Source of the DNA: a virus
DNA: 64,000 nt
Virus record (IMG/VR): IMGVR_UViG_3300044675_002599
Location: 1 to 64,000 of that record
Strand: one strand, 5' to 3'
The notes under the pieces are model-generated. The model had not been told where the DNA came from, did not search any database, and worked only from the letters and a program-made list of their open reading frames with translations. Shown in pieces: positions 1-5,959 of the stretch. Made by a program: the position numbers and the translations under genes. Numbering within the stretch: position 1 is the stretch's first letter; every line of letters begins with the position of its first letter.

Positions 1-52
1 CAATGTATAGGATTGCCGATGCAATCACCCCATAGAGGAATCCTGCTATCAT
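1..52 (-). CDS. Small membrane protein, truncated at window edge
   Basis: Only the first 17 codons are visible, reading MIAGFLYGVIASAILYI, a hydrophobic stretch that would be one membrane segment. The ATG overlaps the stop codon of the SNase gene as ATGA, the tight coupling used throughout this phage, which supports it as a real start. Function is unknown. Confidence 0.5.
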   Translation of the reverse strand, partial: MIAGFLYGVIASAILYI

Positions 53-432
53 TCGGTCACCACTGCTGTAGCCTTAATGATTTTTCGTTTTGTTCCACCC
101 GTATAGGCGTATGTGCCTAGTGTGTTCATAATCTCAGTGTTTAATGCAGATGGAGATCTATCAGTCTTTATGTACACTAATCGTCGTCCGTATTTATCTG
201 ACTTTTGAAGTACCGTGATAATGAATTGTTCGGCTGTATTTTGCCTTGAAATAAACCATTCTTTTGCTACTTCTGTAGCTGCTTTACCTTCGGGAGTGTT
301 TTTCTCTGGTGTATCCACTCCAAAAAGACGGCAGCGCTGATCCACAAGCCAGATACCAAAGCCAAGATCAATATCACAGACAAAAGTATCACCATCAATA
401 AGTCTTTTAAATCTAATGTTATACTCATACAT
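49..432 (-). CDS. Staphylococcal-nuclease-like (SNase/TNase) endonuclease
   Basis: This 127-aa protein carries the SNase (thermonuclease) signature. A DGDT segment lies at residues 13-16 and RLFGVDTPE at 35-43, placing R35, D40 and E43 at the numbering of the staphylococcal enzyme; YGRR at 81-84 would supply the second catalytic arginine. The family cleaves DNA and RNA with Ca2+. There is no signal peptide, so it probably acts in the infected cell, for example in host DNA breakdown. It sits immediately downstream of the DUF5872-like gene (1-base overlap) and is coupled to a membrane-protein gene. Confidence 0.85.
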   Translation of the reverse strand: MYEYNIRFKRLIDGDTFVCDIDLGFGIWLVDQRCRLFGVDTPEKNTPEGKAATEVAKEWFISRQNTAEQFIITVLQKSDKYGRRLVYIKTDRSPSALNTEIMNTLGTYAYTGGTKRKIIKATAVVTE

Positions 433-818
433 TATCTGTGCCTCGCTGCTTTTTGTGCAACTGTACGTGGCTGCGCTACAAATTGTTTACCTGCTTTATT
501 ACCAGCGGCTTTAGCCCTATTAGTAGAAGCTACTTCGCTTTTAGTTAATGATCCCCACGCCTTATCTGGTAGATAGCGCTTCTTACCTTCGCTTGGTTTG
601 CCATCACTGGTACGCCACTTCTGTTCAGTCCATTTAGACAGACTGTTGTCAGCCTTCTTAGGTCCTACGTATGAACCACCAGAAGCCTTGTATTGTTGTG
701 TTGCAAGTTGTGCTTTACGCGCTGACCATTCGCCGGGATCTCCGCCTTTTGTACCAGCTTTTACACTAGCAACAACACGCTTCCATTTAGTCGGATCTTT
801 TTTAATTGCGCTTGTCAT
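432..818 (-). CDS. DUF5872-like small basic phage protein
   Basis: This 128-aa, Lys/Arg-rich protein contains KDPTKWKRVVASVKAG, GEWSARKAQLA and a KRYLPDKAW segment, which I recognise from memory as the DUF5872-like family of unknown function in phages and large viruses. The frame is open to a TTG at 833, but that codon lies in the tail of the upstream terminator. I therefore choose the ATG at 818. A TATACT box ends 6 bases before this ATG, so the mRNA may be leaderless; I see no Shine-Dalgarno sequence. Confidence 0.7.
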   Translation of the reverse strand: MTSAIKKDPTKWKRVVASVKAGTKGGDPGEWSARKAQLATQQYKASGGSYVGPKKADNSLSKWTEQKWRTSDGKPSEGKKRYLPDKAWGSLTKSEVASTNRAKAAGNKAGKQFVAQPRTVAQKAARHR

Positions 819-824
819 GAACAC

Positions 825-830
825 AGTATA
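825..830 (-). promoter_or_regulatory. -10 box TATACT, possible leaderless promoter
   Basis: TATACT on the minus strand is followed by six bases (GTGTTC) and then the ATG at 818, so the predicted transcription start coincides with the A of the start codon. It begins a few bases after the T-tract of the terminator at 836-859. There is no convincing -35 box. Confidence 0.5.
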
Positions 831-835
831 CAAAC

Positions 836-859
836 AAAAACCACCGCAAATGGGTGGTT
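836..859 (-). terminator. Intrinsic terminator
   Basis: Read on the minus strand, AACCACC pairs with GGTGGTT around a 7-base loop and runs into TTTTTGTTTG. It would end transcripts arriving from the metallophosphoesterase gene or from the -10 box at 914-919. Confidence 0.75.
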
Positions 860-908
860 CTTGCCTAATCCAGTACAGGGCTTTCTCTAATAAATTCCCT
901 TTCGGGTA
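837..908 (-). ncRNA. Candidate small structured RNA between a -10 box and a terminator
   Basis: A TATAAT box at 914-919 and the terminator at 836-859 bracket about 70 bases with no gene except an 8-codon frame. The RNA would contain a CCC-GAAA-GGG tetraloop hairpin, and AGTAC near its start can pair with GTACT about 30 bases later. Inference only; expression is unknown. Confidence 0.3.
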
Positions 909-913
909 CTCAT

Positions 914-919
914 ATTATA
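914..919 (-). promoter_or_regulatory. -10 box TATAAT
   Basis: A consensus TATAAT read on the minus strand in the gap after the metallophosphoesterase stop codon. No -35 or TGN extension is seen, so this is weaker than the extended boxes at 1850 and 3258. Confidence 0.3.
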
Positions 920-922
920 AGT

Positions 923-1819
923 TCAAATTTCTAGAGTATCCACTACAACGACACCAGCTCCATGCCCTCTAGTAGCATGAGGCTTGCTAACTGAAAGGTT
1001 TAACATAAGGCCACCTTTAGGCAGTGAAGGGCTATCCCATAACGCTGCGTATGAATCTTTTCTGCCATGCTTGATCAAATCAGCACTGGTTGTTCCTTTA
1101 TATGTATCAAAGTAAGATCCAGTCCTAAGAGTAAGCACATCACGTGTTTGCACACGGTTCTCTAAATTGACAATGCTCTTATTAAACATAATCTTGTTAT
1201 CTCGCCCAGCCTGCCTGTGATGCGTGTGTCCACGCCATATAGCATCTGCGCCTTCGATCCACATAGCAGCCCGTGAGAAGGTGATGGCGCCCTTAGTTAC
1301 AGGTGCTGCACCACCAGCCCCATGATGATAGTGAATGACGTAGTGCCCTACACGAGCATGTTCTTTATATGGTCGCATCTGAATATGGATAAACCCGTGA
1401 TATCCACCGTATTGGATCTTGCCATCAGTGCCATTAAGTAATACAACAAGTTGTTTGACTGGTTCTATGTGGTGATATCTTGCGACGCTATCATCGTGGT
1501 TGCCATCACCAAGCATAATAATGTCATCTCTATAGGGCAGTAGTATTTCGTACGCCCATCTGATGCTTTCACCAAGCATGTCATCACCAGCGCTATACAT
1601 GCGTGGATGTAAATTATTAGCCCGGTATCTTTTACGATCACCGGGCATAATAGCGTCAAAAATATCACCGTTAACAAGTATCTTAGCTCCGCGTTTCTTA
1701 GCGGTTGCAAGTTCTTTTTCTATTAAAGCGTAATCAACATGTAGTCCACCGATATGAAGATCACTCATTAAGCATAACATTAACTCAGGTGTCTCAACGC
1801 AATAGTCAATAACTGTCAT
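923..1819 (-). CDS. Calcineurin-like metallophosphoesterase
   Basis: This 298-aa protein has the calcineurin-type phosphoesterase motifs in order: SDLHIGG, NGDIFD, GDGNHDD, a histidine-rich VIHYHHG segment, and GHTHH. These ligands normally hold two metal ions that hydrolyse phosphodiesters or phosphomonoesters; the substrate here is unknown. The frame is open further upstream to 1945, but those codons cross the promoter and terminator at 1850-1889. The ATG at 1819 has a GGAGGA ribosome-binding site six bases away, so I choose it. Confidence 0.85.
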   Translation of the reverse strand: MTVIDYCVETPELMLCLMSDLHIGGLHVDYALIEKELATAKKRGAKILVNGDIFDAIMPGDRKRYRANNLHPRMYSAGDDMLGESIRWAYEILLPYRDDIIMLGDGNHDDSVARYHHIEPVKQLVVLLNGTDGKIQYGGYHGFIHIQMRPYKEHARVGHYVIHYHHGAGGAAPVTKGAITFSRAAMWIEGADAIWRGHTHHRQAGRDNKIMFNKSIVNLENRVQTRDVLTLRTGSYFDTYKGTTSADLIKHGRKDSYAALWDSPSLPKGGLMLNLSVSKPHATRGHGAGVVVVDTLEI

Positions 1820-1849
1820 TTGTTGTCCTCCACTATCAACACTGATTTG

Positions 1850-1858
1850 AGTATAGCA
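1850..1858 (-). promoter_or_regulatory. Extended -10 promoter TGCTATACT
   Basis: TGCTATACT on the minus strand is an extended -10 element about 30 bases upstream of the metallophosphoesterase start. It follows directly on the T-tract of the terminator at 1861-1889. Confidence 0.6.
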
Positions 1859-1860
1859 AC

Positions 1861-1889
1861 AAAAAAGACCAGCGTGGCTGACTGGTCTT
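1861..1889 (-). terminator. Intrinsic terminator
   Basis: On the minus strand AAGACCAG pairs with CTGGTCTT across a 9-base loop, followed by a run of T. The plus strand also shows a stem with flanking T or A runs, but the U-tract favours leftward termination of the tRNA-Asn/dUTPase transcript. Confidence 0.75.
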
Positions 1890-1975
1890 AATTGTTTGCA
1901 GAGTCCAAATTTGTCGGGCAAGAAGGGAGGTTTCTGGCCTTTCAAAGCTCACCTCTCGGTGGCGAGAATATAATA

Positions 1976-2012
1976 CCACCCTCTGGCAGAAAGAGTAAGA
2001 ACCAGAGAGTGG
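1976..2012 (-). other. Strong 11-bp hairpin downstream of tRNA-Asn
   Basis: CCACTCTCTGG pairs with CCAGAGGGTGG (one G-U pair) around a 15-base loop; the following sequence is TATTATATTC. It may mark the tRNA 3' processing end or act as a weak terminator. Confidence 0.4.
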
Positions 2013-2045
2013 CGTTATCCCCAGTGCGTTTGCATACATGGGGGA

Positions 2046-2117
2046 CTCCTACTGCTGGGATCGAACCAGCGACCGTCCGGTTAACAGCCGGATGCTCTAC
2101 CGCTGAGCTAAGTAGGA
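2046..2117 (-). tRNA. tRNA-Asn (anticodon GUU)
   Basis: On the minus strand the acceptor arms TCCTACT and AGTAGGA pair fully. The D arm, the anticodon loop with GTT and the TTCGATC T loop are all in place, and the discriminator base is G. CCA is not encoded. It reads AAC and AAU and is embedded in the leftward dUTPase transcript. Confidence 0.93.
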
Positions 2118-2123
2118 TTGTGA

Positions 2124-2315
2124 CTATTTAGCCTTATCAGCTATAGCCTTTAGATGGTCCATATAGTGTTCTAATGCTCTTCTCACGAACCAGCTCCGAT
2201 TCCGTTTCCCGGCATAGTTCTCTATCATCGCTAACATTTCCGGTGTTAGCCGTAATACTAACATCGCTGGAAAGTTTAGTGGACGTATTGCCCGTTTCTT
2301 CTTCTCTAAGCTCAT
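2124..2315 (-). CDS. Ribbon-helix-helix-like small DNA-binding protein
   Basis: This 63-aa basic protein starts with a short strand-like segment (AMLVLRLTP) followed by two predicted helices (EMLAMIENYAG; RSWFVRRALEHYMDHL). That is the arrangement of Arc/CopG-type repressors, which bind DNA as dimers. Its ATG has an AAAGGA site seven bases upstream, inside the DUF3310 gene, which it overlaps in another frame for about 180 bases. It could regulate this operon, but nothing in the sequence shows its target. Confidence 0.6.
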   Translation of the reverse strand: MSLEKKKRAIRPLNFPAMLVLRLTPEMLAMIENYAGKRNRSWFVRRALEHYMDHLKAIADKAK

Positions 2316-2541
2316 GCATTAATCCTTTACATACATGCACTACAGTCTCAGCATACTTTGAGTTCTTGGTTAATGCGTATGCTAAAAACCATAGTGCCTT
2401 AAGTACGTCTTCGTTGTATGAGGAACCGTCCTTCTTACCAGCTCTAGCAATATAAGCCGTAGCGGTAAAAAGATACCTGTCAAGGTTCCAAGCGTCAGCT
2501 GCATGTACAGGTTGCAGATCACCCTGATTGTAATACGCCAT
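2137..2541 (-). CDS. DUF3310 family protein
   Basis: This 134-aa protein begins YYNQGDLQPVHAADAW and continues with FTATAYIARAGKK and VLKALWFLAYAL, the pattern of DUF3310, a small helical phage family sometimes labelled nucleotide kinase without proof. The family core ends near residue 75. The last 55-60 residues are low in recognisable features and overlap the ribbon-helix-helix gene in another frame, so the tail may be a by-product of the overlap. The start overlaps the dUTPase stop by one base. Confidence 0.7.
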   Translation of the reverse strand: MAYYNQGDLQPVHAADAWNLDRYLFTATAYIARAGKKDGSSYNEDVLKALWFLAYALTKNSKYAETVVHVCKGLMHELREEETGNTSTKLSSDVSITANTGNVSDDRELCRETESELVREKSIRTLYGPSKGYS

Positions 2542-2999
2542 TATAATCCCGTGGACCCTAGTCCTTTGTCACCCCGAACACTATCCCCATCATCAAACAA
2601 GTCGCCATCAACAGGCAATGCAAGGACAACAACAGGAACAGTATTAATAACAAGCTGCGCAATACGCATACCGGGCTGTACAAAAAATGGTTCATCACTT
2701 GAGTTCTGAAGTATCACAAAGATCTGTCCAGTGTAGTCACTGTCGATGGTACCGGGAGAGTTAAGCACCCATACGCCATACTTATGCGCTAGTCCAGAAC
2801 GGCTACGTACCTGAGCTTCCCAGCCTTGATCTAGGCGCACTCCATACCCAGTTGCAATAGTTGTACGCTTGCCGGGATCAATCCTCACAGCGCTCGATAT
2901 ATGGGCAAATAGGTCATATCCTGATGCACCATCAGTCGCCTTCTGCGGACGATACATATCAGGTGCATCTTTAAACCGTATTAGGTTAAACCAGTTCAC
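2541..2999 (-). CDS. dut: dUTP diphosphatase (trimeric dUTPase)
   Basis: All five dUTPase motifs are present: ASGYDL (25-30), RSRSGLA (65-71), GTIDSDYTGQI (83-93), GMRIAQL (110-116) and RGDKGLGSTG (142-151). The enzyme converts dUTP to dUMP and diphosphate, which keeps uracil out of phage DNA and feeds thymidylate synthase (ThyX at 62858). The 152-aa length is normal for the homotrimer. The start is a GTG that overlaps the previous stop as GTGA. Confidence 0.96.
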   Translation of the reverse strand: MNWFNLIRFKDAPDMYRPQKATDGASGYDLFAHISSAVRIDPGKRTTIATGYGVRLDQGWEAQVRSRSGLAHKYGVWVLNSPGTIDSDYTGQIFVILQNSSDEPFFVQPGMRIAQLVINTVPVVVLALPVDGDLFDDGDSVRGDKGLGSTGL

Positions 3000-3238
3000 T
3001 CGACAGGAGCCTTTTCCATTGCAAGCTCAGACAGTGCAGTCTGCTGGAAGTCAATGAGGAACCTAGATGGAACCTTATGGCCATCGTTACGTAATACATA
3101 TATCATTGTGGCCGCATCAGCAAGATTATTGCAGACATGCTTATTGCCACCAAGGGTAATCTCATACTTACCACCAACCAACATCTTCACTTCAATGTCG
3201 CTATCTTTACCAGTCTTGATCAAGTACATATCTTCCAT
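2996..3238 (-). CDS. Unrecognised 80-aa protein, first gene of the leftward operon
   Basis: The protein starts MEDMYLIKTGKDSDIEVKM and has mixed strand/helix character with no motif I recognise. AAAGG lies right before the ATG at 3238, which is close for a ribosome site; the ATG three codons later (3229) is better spaced and may be the real start. The promoter at 3258-3266 would drive it together with dut, DUF3310, the ribbon-helix-helix gene and tRNA-Asn. Confidence 0.65.
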   Translation of the reverse strand: MEDMYLIKTGKDSDIEVKMLVGGKYEITLGGNKHVCNNLADAATMIYVLRNDGHKVPSRFLIDFQQTALSELAMEKAPVE

Positions 3239-3257
3239 CCTTTATTGGGTGTAATAC

Positions 3258-3266
3258 ATTATAGCA
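3258..3266 (-). promoter_or_regulatory. Extended -10 promoter TGCTATAAT
   Basis: A perfect extended -10 on the minus strand, about 20 bases before the 80-aa gene. It matches the TGCTATACT element at 1850 and the TGATATACT element at 13361, which suggests one host-type sigma factor. No matching -35 is seen. Confidence 0.65.
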
Positions 3267-3500
3267 CAGAACATTAAAGAGGGGAGGCTCATTTTGATGG
3301 GGTGGTAGTGTTTCTCCGGCGGGAGAAGATATATAGAGCAGAGATGATCTGTAGCTTTCTGAGTCCCATATAGGTTGACTGGGATAGGGTAGGGGGTTGC
3401 CATGCCACCCGGTGTACCCGCCCCCCACCCCCAGCACAACTAAGTTGAATTTGGTTTCTGGGTTATTATAGGTGTAGGCTCGAACCGGTGGTTCGGGTAT

Positions 3501-3553
3501 GCGGTACGGGGACATGATGCAGGGTAATACTTTGCAATATGTCCCCGTATCGC
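3501..3553. repeat. 15-bp inverted repeat, 23-base spacer
   Basis: The arms GCGGTACGGGGACAT (3501-3515) and ATGTCCCCGTATCGC (3539-3553) match at 14 of 15 positions, and the odd pair would still be G-U in RNA. The site sits about 50 bases upstream of the first rightward gene. It could be an operator, a 5' leader hairpin or an origin element. Confidence 0.7.
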
Positions 3554-3560
3554 TTTACTA

Positions 3561-3588
3561 CAAAAACAAAAACAAAAACAAAACAAAA
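3561..3588 (+). repeat. CAAAAA simple repeat tract
   Basis: Three CAAAAA units followed by two CAAAA units lie directly before the GGGTGG-containing leader of the gene at 3604. The transcript would carry an unstructured A/C leader next to the inverted repeat. Confidence 0.8.
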
Positions 3589-3603
3589 GGGTGGTATTAG
3601 ACA

Positions 3604-4029
3604 ATGTCTACAATGTTTATTGATGCAGTCAAGCGCGAAGGTTTCGCGGGTAGTGTAGCGGGTTCGTTCGATGGTATCGCGGGTGTATTGGATACCTGCG
3701 GTATAGAATCGCGGGTTATTACGTCCGCGTTCAATACCCTACTAGATGTAGCGGTAGTGTTCGATATGTCTGAAACGGACGCGAACGGCGAACGTTTGGC
3801 GAAGGTTGCGGAGGCGTTCGTCGCCTTCGTTTCCCCGGTGGTACAAGATGCTACGAATCGTCGTACCCGTGCTGAGTTTGAAGCACACTTTGAAGTTATC
3901 GCCGCGCTGAAGACTGTCAAGTCTACGGTGGTGGTGTTGACGGATGAGCAAAAAGCCGCTCGAAAGCGTTTCAACGCTACAGCGACTCGTGTAAAGAGCG
4001 AGAAGGCCTTCTCACCCTACACCGGGTGA
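3604..4029 (+). CDS. Unrecognised 141-aa protein, first rightward gene
   Basis: This Ala/Val-rich, probably all-helical protein has no motif I recognise; its C-terminal third is basic (KAARKRF, TRVKSEKAF). It is richer in G+C and codons such as GCG than its neighbours. It is a single-gene transcription unit: a long leader upstream and a strong terminator right after. First position in the rightward block suggests immediate-early expression. Confidence 0.7.
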   Translation: MSTMFIDAVKREGFAGSVAGSFDGIAGVLDTCGIESRVITSAFNTLLDVAVVFDMSETDANGERLAKVAEAFVAFVSPVVQDATNRRTRAEFEAHFEVIAALKTVKSTVVVLTDEQKAARKRFNATATRVKSEKAFSPYTG

Positions 4030-4037
4030 GTTGGTCG

Positions 4038-4069
4038 CTACCCAGTACACAATACTGGGTAGTTTTTTT
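4038..4069 (+). terminator. Intrinsic terminator
   Basis: CTACCCAGTA and TACTGGGTAG form a perfect 10-bp stem with a CACAA loop, followed by seven T. The last T is also the first base of a TATAAT box. Confidence 0.9.
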
Positions 4070-4074
4070 ATAAT
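4069..4074 (+). promoter_or_regulatory. -10 box TATAAT fused to terminator tail
   Basis: TATAAT begins inside the T-run of the preceding terminator. It would restart transcription for the 199-aa gene at 4138 with a leader carrying the hairpin at 4085-4111. Confidence 0.45.
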
Positions 4075-4084
4075 CACTTACTTT

Positions 4085-4121
4085 CTCCCTAGTGCGTTCA
4101 GTACTAGGGAGTATTTGTTTG
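4085..4121 (+). terminator. Hairpin with T-rich tail, possible attenuator
   Basis: CTCCCTAGT pairs with ACTAGGGAG across a 9-base loop, followed by TATTTGTTTG. The tail is less pure than in the terminator at 4038, so it could be an attenuator in the leader of the next gene. Confidence 0.5.
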
Positions 4122-4137
4122 TATGGAGGTTAGGACA

Positions 4138-4737
4138 ATGGGATTGAACACACGTTCAATAGGTAATGCGTTACGCTTACAGCATGAGCTGGACGAGCAT
4201 CGCGACGACATTATTGCGCACATACAGAGAGTAATGCTCTCTAGTGCAGTCTTGTACTCACCGGCTGCGAAAGCAATCATGAGCGATAGCCAAGAGATGT
4301 TTGATGCATCCTTTGAAGGTATCAGTGCTACAGAGTGTGAGCCTATCTATTACTGGATGGTTGCGCTTGGCGCTATGATTATGGAGCGTCCAGACCACGC
4401 TCTCTCCCTAGTGCATGTTGATGAGATTTCAGGCAACATCATGCGTACATTCCAGTACCTTGAGACCAATGTAGCCAAGCGTGATGCTAATGACTACAAA
4501 TACTCCCTAGAGCACAGGGACGGTCACTGGTGTTTGATGGCTGCCGCGACAGCTGAAGTACTAGGCCATACATTCCCTACCACGGTAGAGATTGGCTTCT
4601 TGCACTTTAGTCGCCAGCACGTGACTAATCTCGAAATCGAGATGTACGAACGTGTTGCTCGTGTGTTCATCACACAACACTGGGATGCACGTAAGTCTGA
4701 AGAGGTCCGCAATGGCCTCGACTACTCCAACGACTAA
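4138..4737 (+). CDS. Unrecognised 199-aa protein
   Basis: A probably helical protein with no motif I recognise; it contains several His/Glu-rich segments (QHELDEHRDD, HFSRQHVTN). The frame also opens at an ATG at 4123, but a GGAGG at 4125-4129 sits nine bases before the ATG at 4138, so I choose the latter. The gene stands between two hairpin-rich gaps and may be transcribed alone. Confidence 0.7.
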   Translation: MGLNTRSIGNALRLQHELDEHRDDIIAHIQRVMLSSAVLYSPAAKAIMSDSQEMFDASFEGISATECEPIYYWMVALGAMIMERPDHALSLVHVDEISGNIMRTFQYLETNVAKRDANDYKYSLEHRDGHWCLMAAATAEVLGHTFPTTVEIGFLHFSRQHVTNLEIEMYERVARVFITQHWDARKSEEVRNGLDYSND

Positions 4738-4793
4738 TAATGGTGAGGGTGGTGGCAACATCACCCTCCCGTGGTTCGATTCCACGGTTAGTT
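4732..4793 (+). ncRNA. tRNA-like structure (T arm plus acceptor-like stem)
   Basis: The segment CGTGG-TTCGATT-CCACG at 4770-4786 is a textbook tRNA T arm. GTTAGTT after it can pair with GACTAAT at 4732-4738 (two G-U pairs) like an acceptor stem. Between them lies one 10-bp hairpin closed by GCAA (4745-4768) instead of D and anticodon arms. It could be a decayed tRNA, a tRNA mimic or coincidence; the first bases overlap the stop codons of the preceding gene. Confidence 0.35.
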
Positions 4794-4854
4794 ATCTCCC
4801 TAGTGGGGAACAACAGGTGAGCGACCTTCATACGCATACACAAGGATAACAACA

Positions 4855-5055
4855 ATGTTCAAATTTCTTAAGCTCCGCAACCTCACTGCATTCGAGTGCA
4901 CACTCATCAAAGCGTGGTTCTGTGCATGTATCTTCATCATTGGCGCATGCTTTACAATGCTCGGACAGAATATGCGTATCATGGAACTTGAATCACACAT
5001 CGCGTCAATGCAAGACGAAGACGCTAACGCGGACGCTATCGCGCAAGTCAACTAA
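4855..5055 (+). CDS. Small single-pass membrane protein
   Basis: This 66-aa protein has a basic N-terminus (KFLKLRN), one hydrophobic helix at about residues 20-37 (AWFCACIFIIGACFTML) and an acidic C-terminal tail (MQDEDANADAIAQ). AAGGAT lies eight bases before the ATG. It could be a host-takeover membrane protein; I do not recognise the family. Confidence 0.7.
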   Translation: MFKFLKLRNLTAFECTLIKAWFCACIFIIGACFTMLGQNMRIMELESHIASMQDEDANADAIAQVN

Positions 5056-5066
5056 TCAATACACAG

Positions 5067-5100
5067 GCCATCACCTCCGGGTGGTGGCTTTTCTTTTTTT
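5067..5100 (+). terminator. Intrinsic terminator
   Basis: GCCATCACC pairs with GGTGGTGGC (one G-U) around a TCCG loop, followed by TTTTCTTTTTTT. It ends the membrane-protein transcript. Confidence 0.9.
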
Positions 5101-5124
5101 GCGTGTCTGGAGGCACATTAACAA

Positions 5125-5346
5125 ATGCGTAATTCATTCGAACTTAAAATGGATGTTAATACTGCACGTGATGCAGAACACCAACTACACAAAATGTACG
5201 GCGATCTACGCCACCCTATGGTTATTGCTGCGACCTCTCGCAAGCGTGACCTCATCCGCCAAATGGATGACGCAATCATGCGTGAAATGATGGACGGTAA
5301 ACGCAAAGACGTAGAAGCTTTCTACGGTATGAGGAAAAAGAAATGA
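5125..5346 (+). CDS. Unrecognised 73-aa charged helical protein
   Basis: Rich in Lys/Arg, Asp and Met, with a likely continuous helix (MDVNTARDAEHQLHKMYG onward) and a basic C-terminus ending MRKKK. GGAGG at 5110 precedes the ATG. It is the first of four genes joined by four-base ATGA overlaps (5125-6291). Confidence 0.7.
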   Translation: MRNSFELKMDVNTARDAEHQLHKMYGDLRHPMVIAATSRKRDLIRQMDDAIMREMMDGKRKDVEAFYGMRKKK

Positions 5347-5576
5347 CAAGAGAACAAGCAATCATGGCTGTGCGCGTATACGCAGCATGGCAATACGACA
5401 CTGACATCAACGTGTGGTCGGTAACATCACGCGAAAAATATATTGAGCGTTACCTTGATAGCGTCAAAGACCTGCCAGATACATTCCTTATCAGCATTGG
5501 GCAAACCGCACTGGACGCTATGCAAAACCCCGTCGGTGATCTCGTCAAACAACTTAGGACACTGCAAGCACTATGA
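5343..5576 (+). CDS. Unrecognised 77-aa protein
   Basis: Starts MTREQAIMAVRVYAAW; two or three predicted helices, no motif recognised. ATGA overlaps join it to both neighbours, so translation is probably coupled. Confidence 0.7.
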   Translation: MTREQAIMAVRVYAAWQYDTDINVWSVTSREKYIERYLDSVKDLPDTFLISIGQTALDAMQNPVGDLVKQLRTLQAL

Positions 5577-5959
5577 TAATCCCCTCCGATTTCTGCACCC
5601 TTGATGTAGAACCAAAAGTCTACACAATAAGCCAACAACCTCATCTCAAAACAACCCCGATAGCATACGCCCTCTTCACTGAGGGCGGACACTACGATGA
5701 AGAGAACGACGAATACGAAGAAGGCACATATGTAGTACATATGGACCATCACAACATTGCACACGTGATCATGTGCAAAGACTTCTTTGTGGCACAAAGC
5801 GTACTCAAAGAATATATGGATGCAACACAGAACACCGCATACATAAGTGGATGCCCGTTGGAATCTGTCAATGATGGACACAACATCCGCTATTACGAAT
5901 CATCAACCGTAATCGTAGATATGACACTCGCCGAATACCTAGTAAGGATAAAGAAATGA
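5573..5959 (+). CDS. Unrecognised 128-aa acidic protein
   Basis: An acidic protein with a DEENDEYEEG stretch near residue 45 and a His cluster (HMDHHNIAHV). The acidic patch is the sort of surface seen in DNA mimics or host-factor binders, but that is only a guess. Coupled by ATGA overlaps on both sides. Confidence 0.65.
   Translation: MIIPSDFCTLDVEPKVYTISQQPHLKTTPIAYALFTEGGHYDEENDEYEEGTYVVHMDHHNIAHVIMCKDFFVAQSVLKEYMDATQNTAYISGCPLESVNDGHNIRYYESSTVIVDMTLAEYLVRIKK

Larger units (their letters stand above)
3239..3603. promoter_or_regulatory. Divergent intergenic control region
   Basis: This 365-base region is non-coding and separates the leftward operon (promoter at 3258) from the rightward early block. 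It holds a GGGTAGGGGG/CCCCCCACCC inverted repeat (3387-3396 and 3421-3430), a CGAACC-GGT-GGTTCG palindrome at 3481-3495, the long interrupted repeat at 3501-3553 and a CAAAAA tract. I could not assign a convincing rightward promoter. It is a reasonable place for an operator or replication origin, but that is inference. Confidence 0.6.

Noticed and set aside
598-972. Rightward open frame opposite the DUF5872-like and metallophosphoesterase genes
   Set aside because: Antisense to genes with clear family signatures; a shadow.
3207-3515. Leftward 102-aa open frame across the control region
   Set aside because: It is Pro-rich, overlaps the promoter and the 80-aa gene, and has no ribosome site; the region looks regulatory.
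3525-3531. TAATACT as a T7-type promoter core
   Set aside because: Only the first six bases match the T7 consensus, no phage polymerase is seen, and no second copy was found.
4922-5290. 122-aa frame spanning the terminator at 5067
   Set aside because: Runs through a strong terminator and over two better-supported genes.
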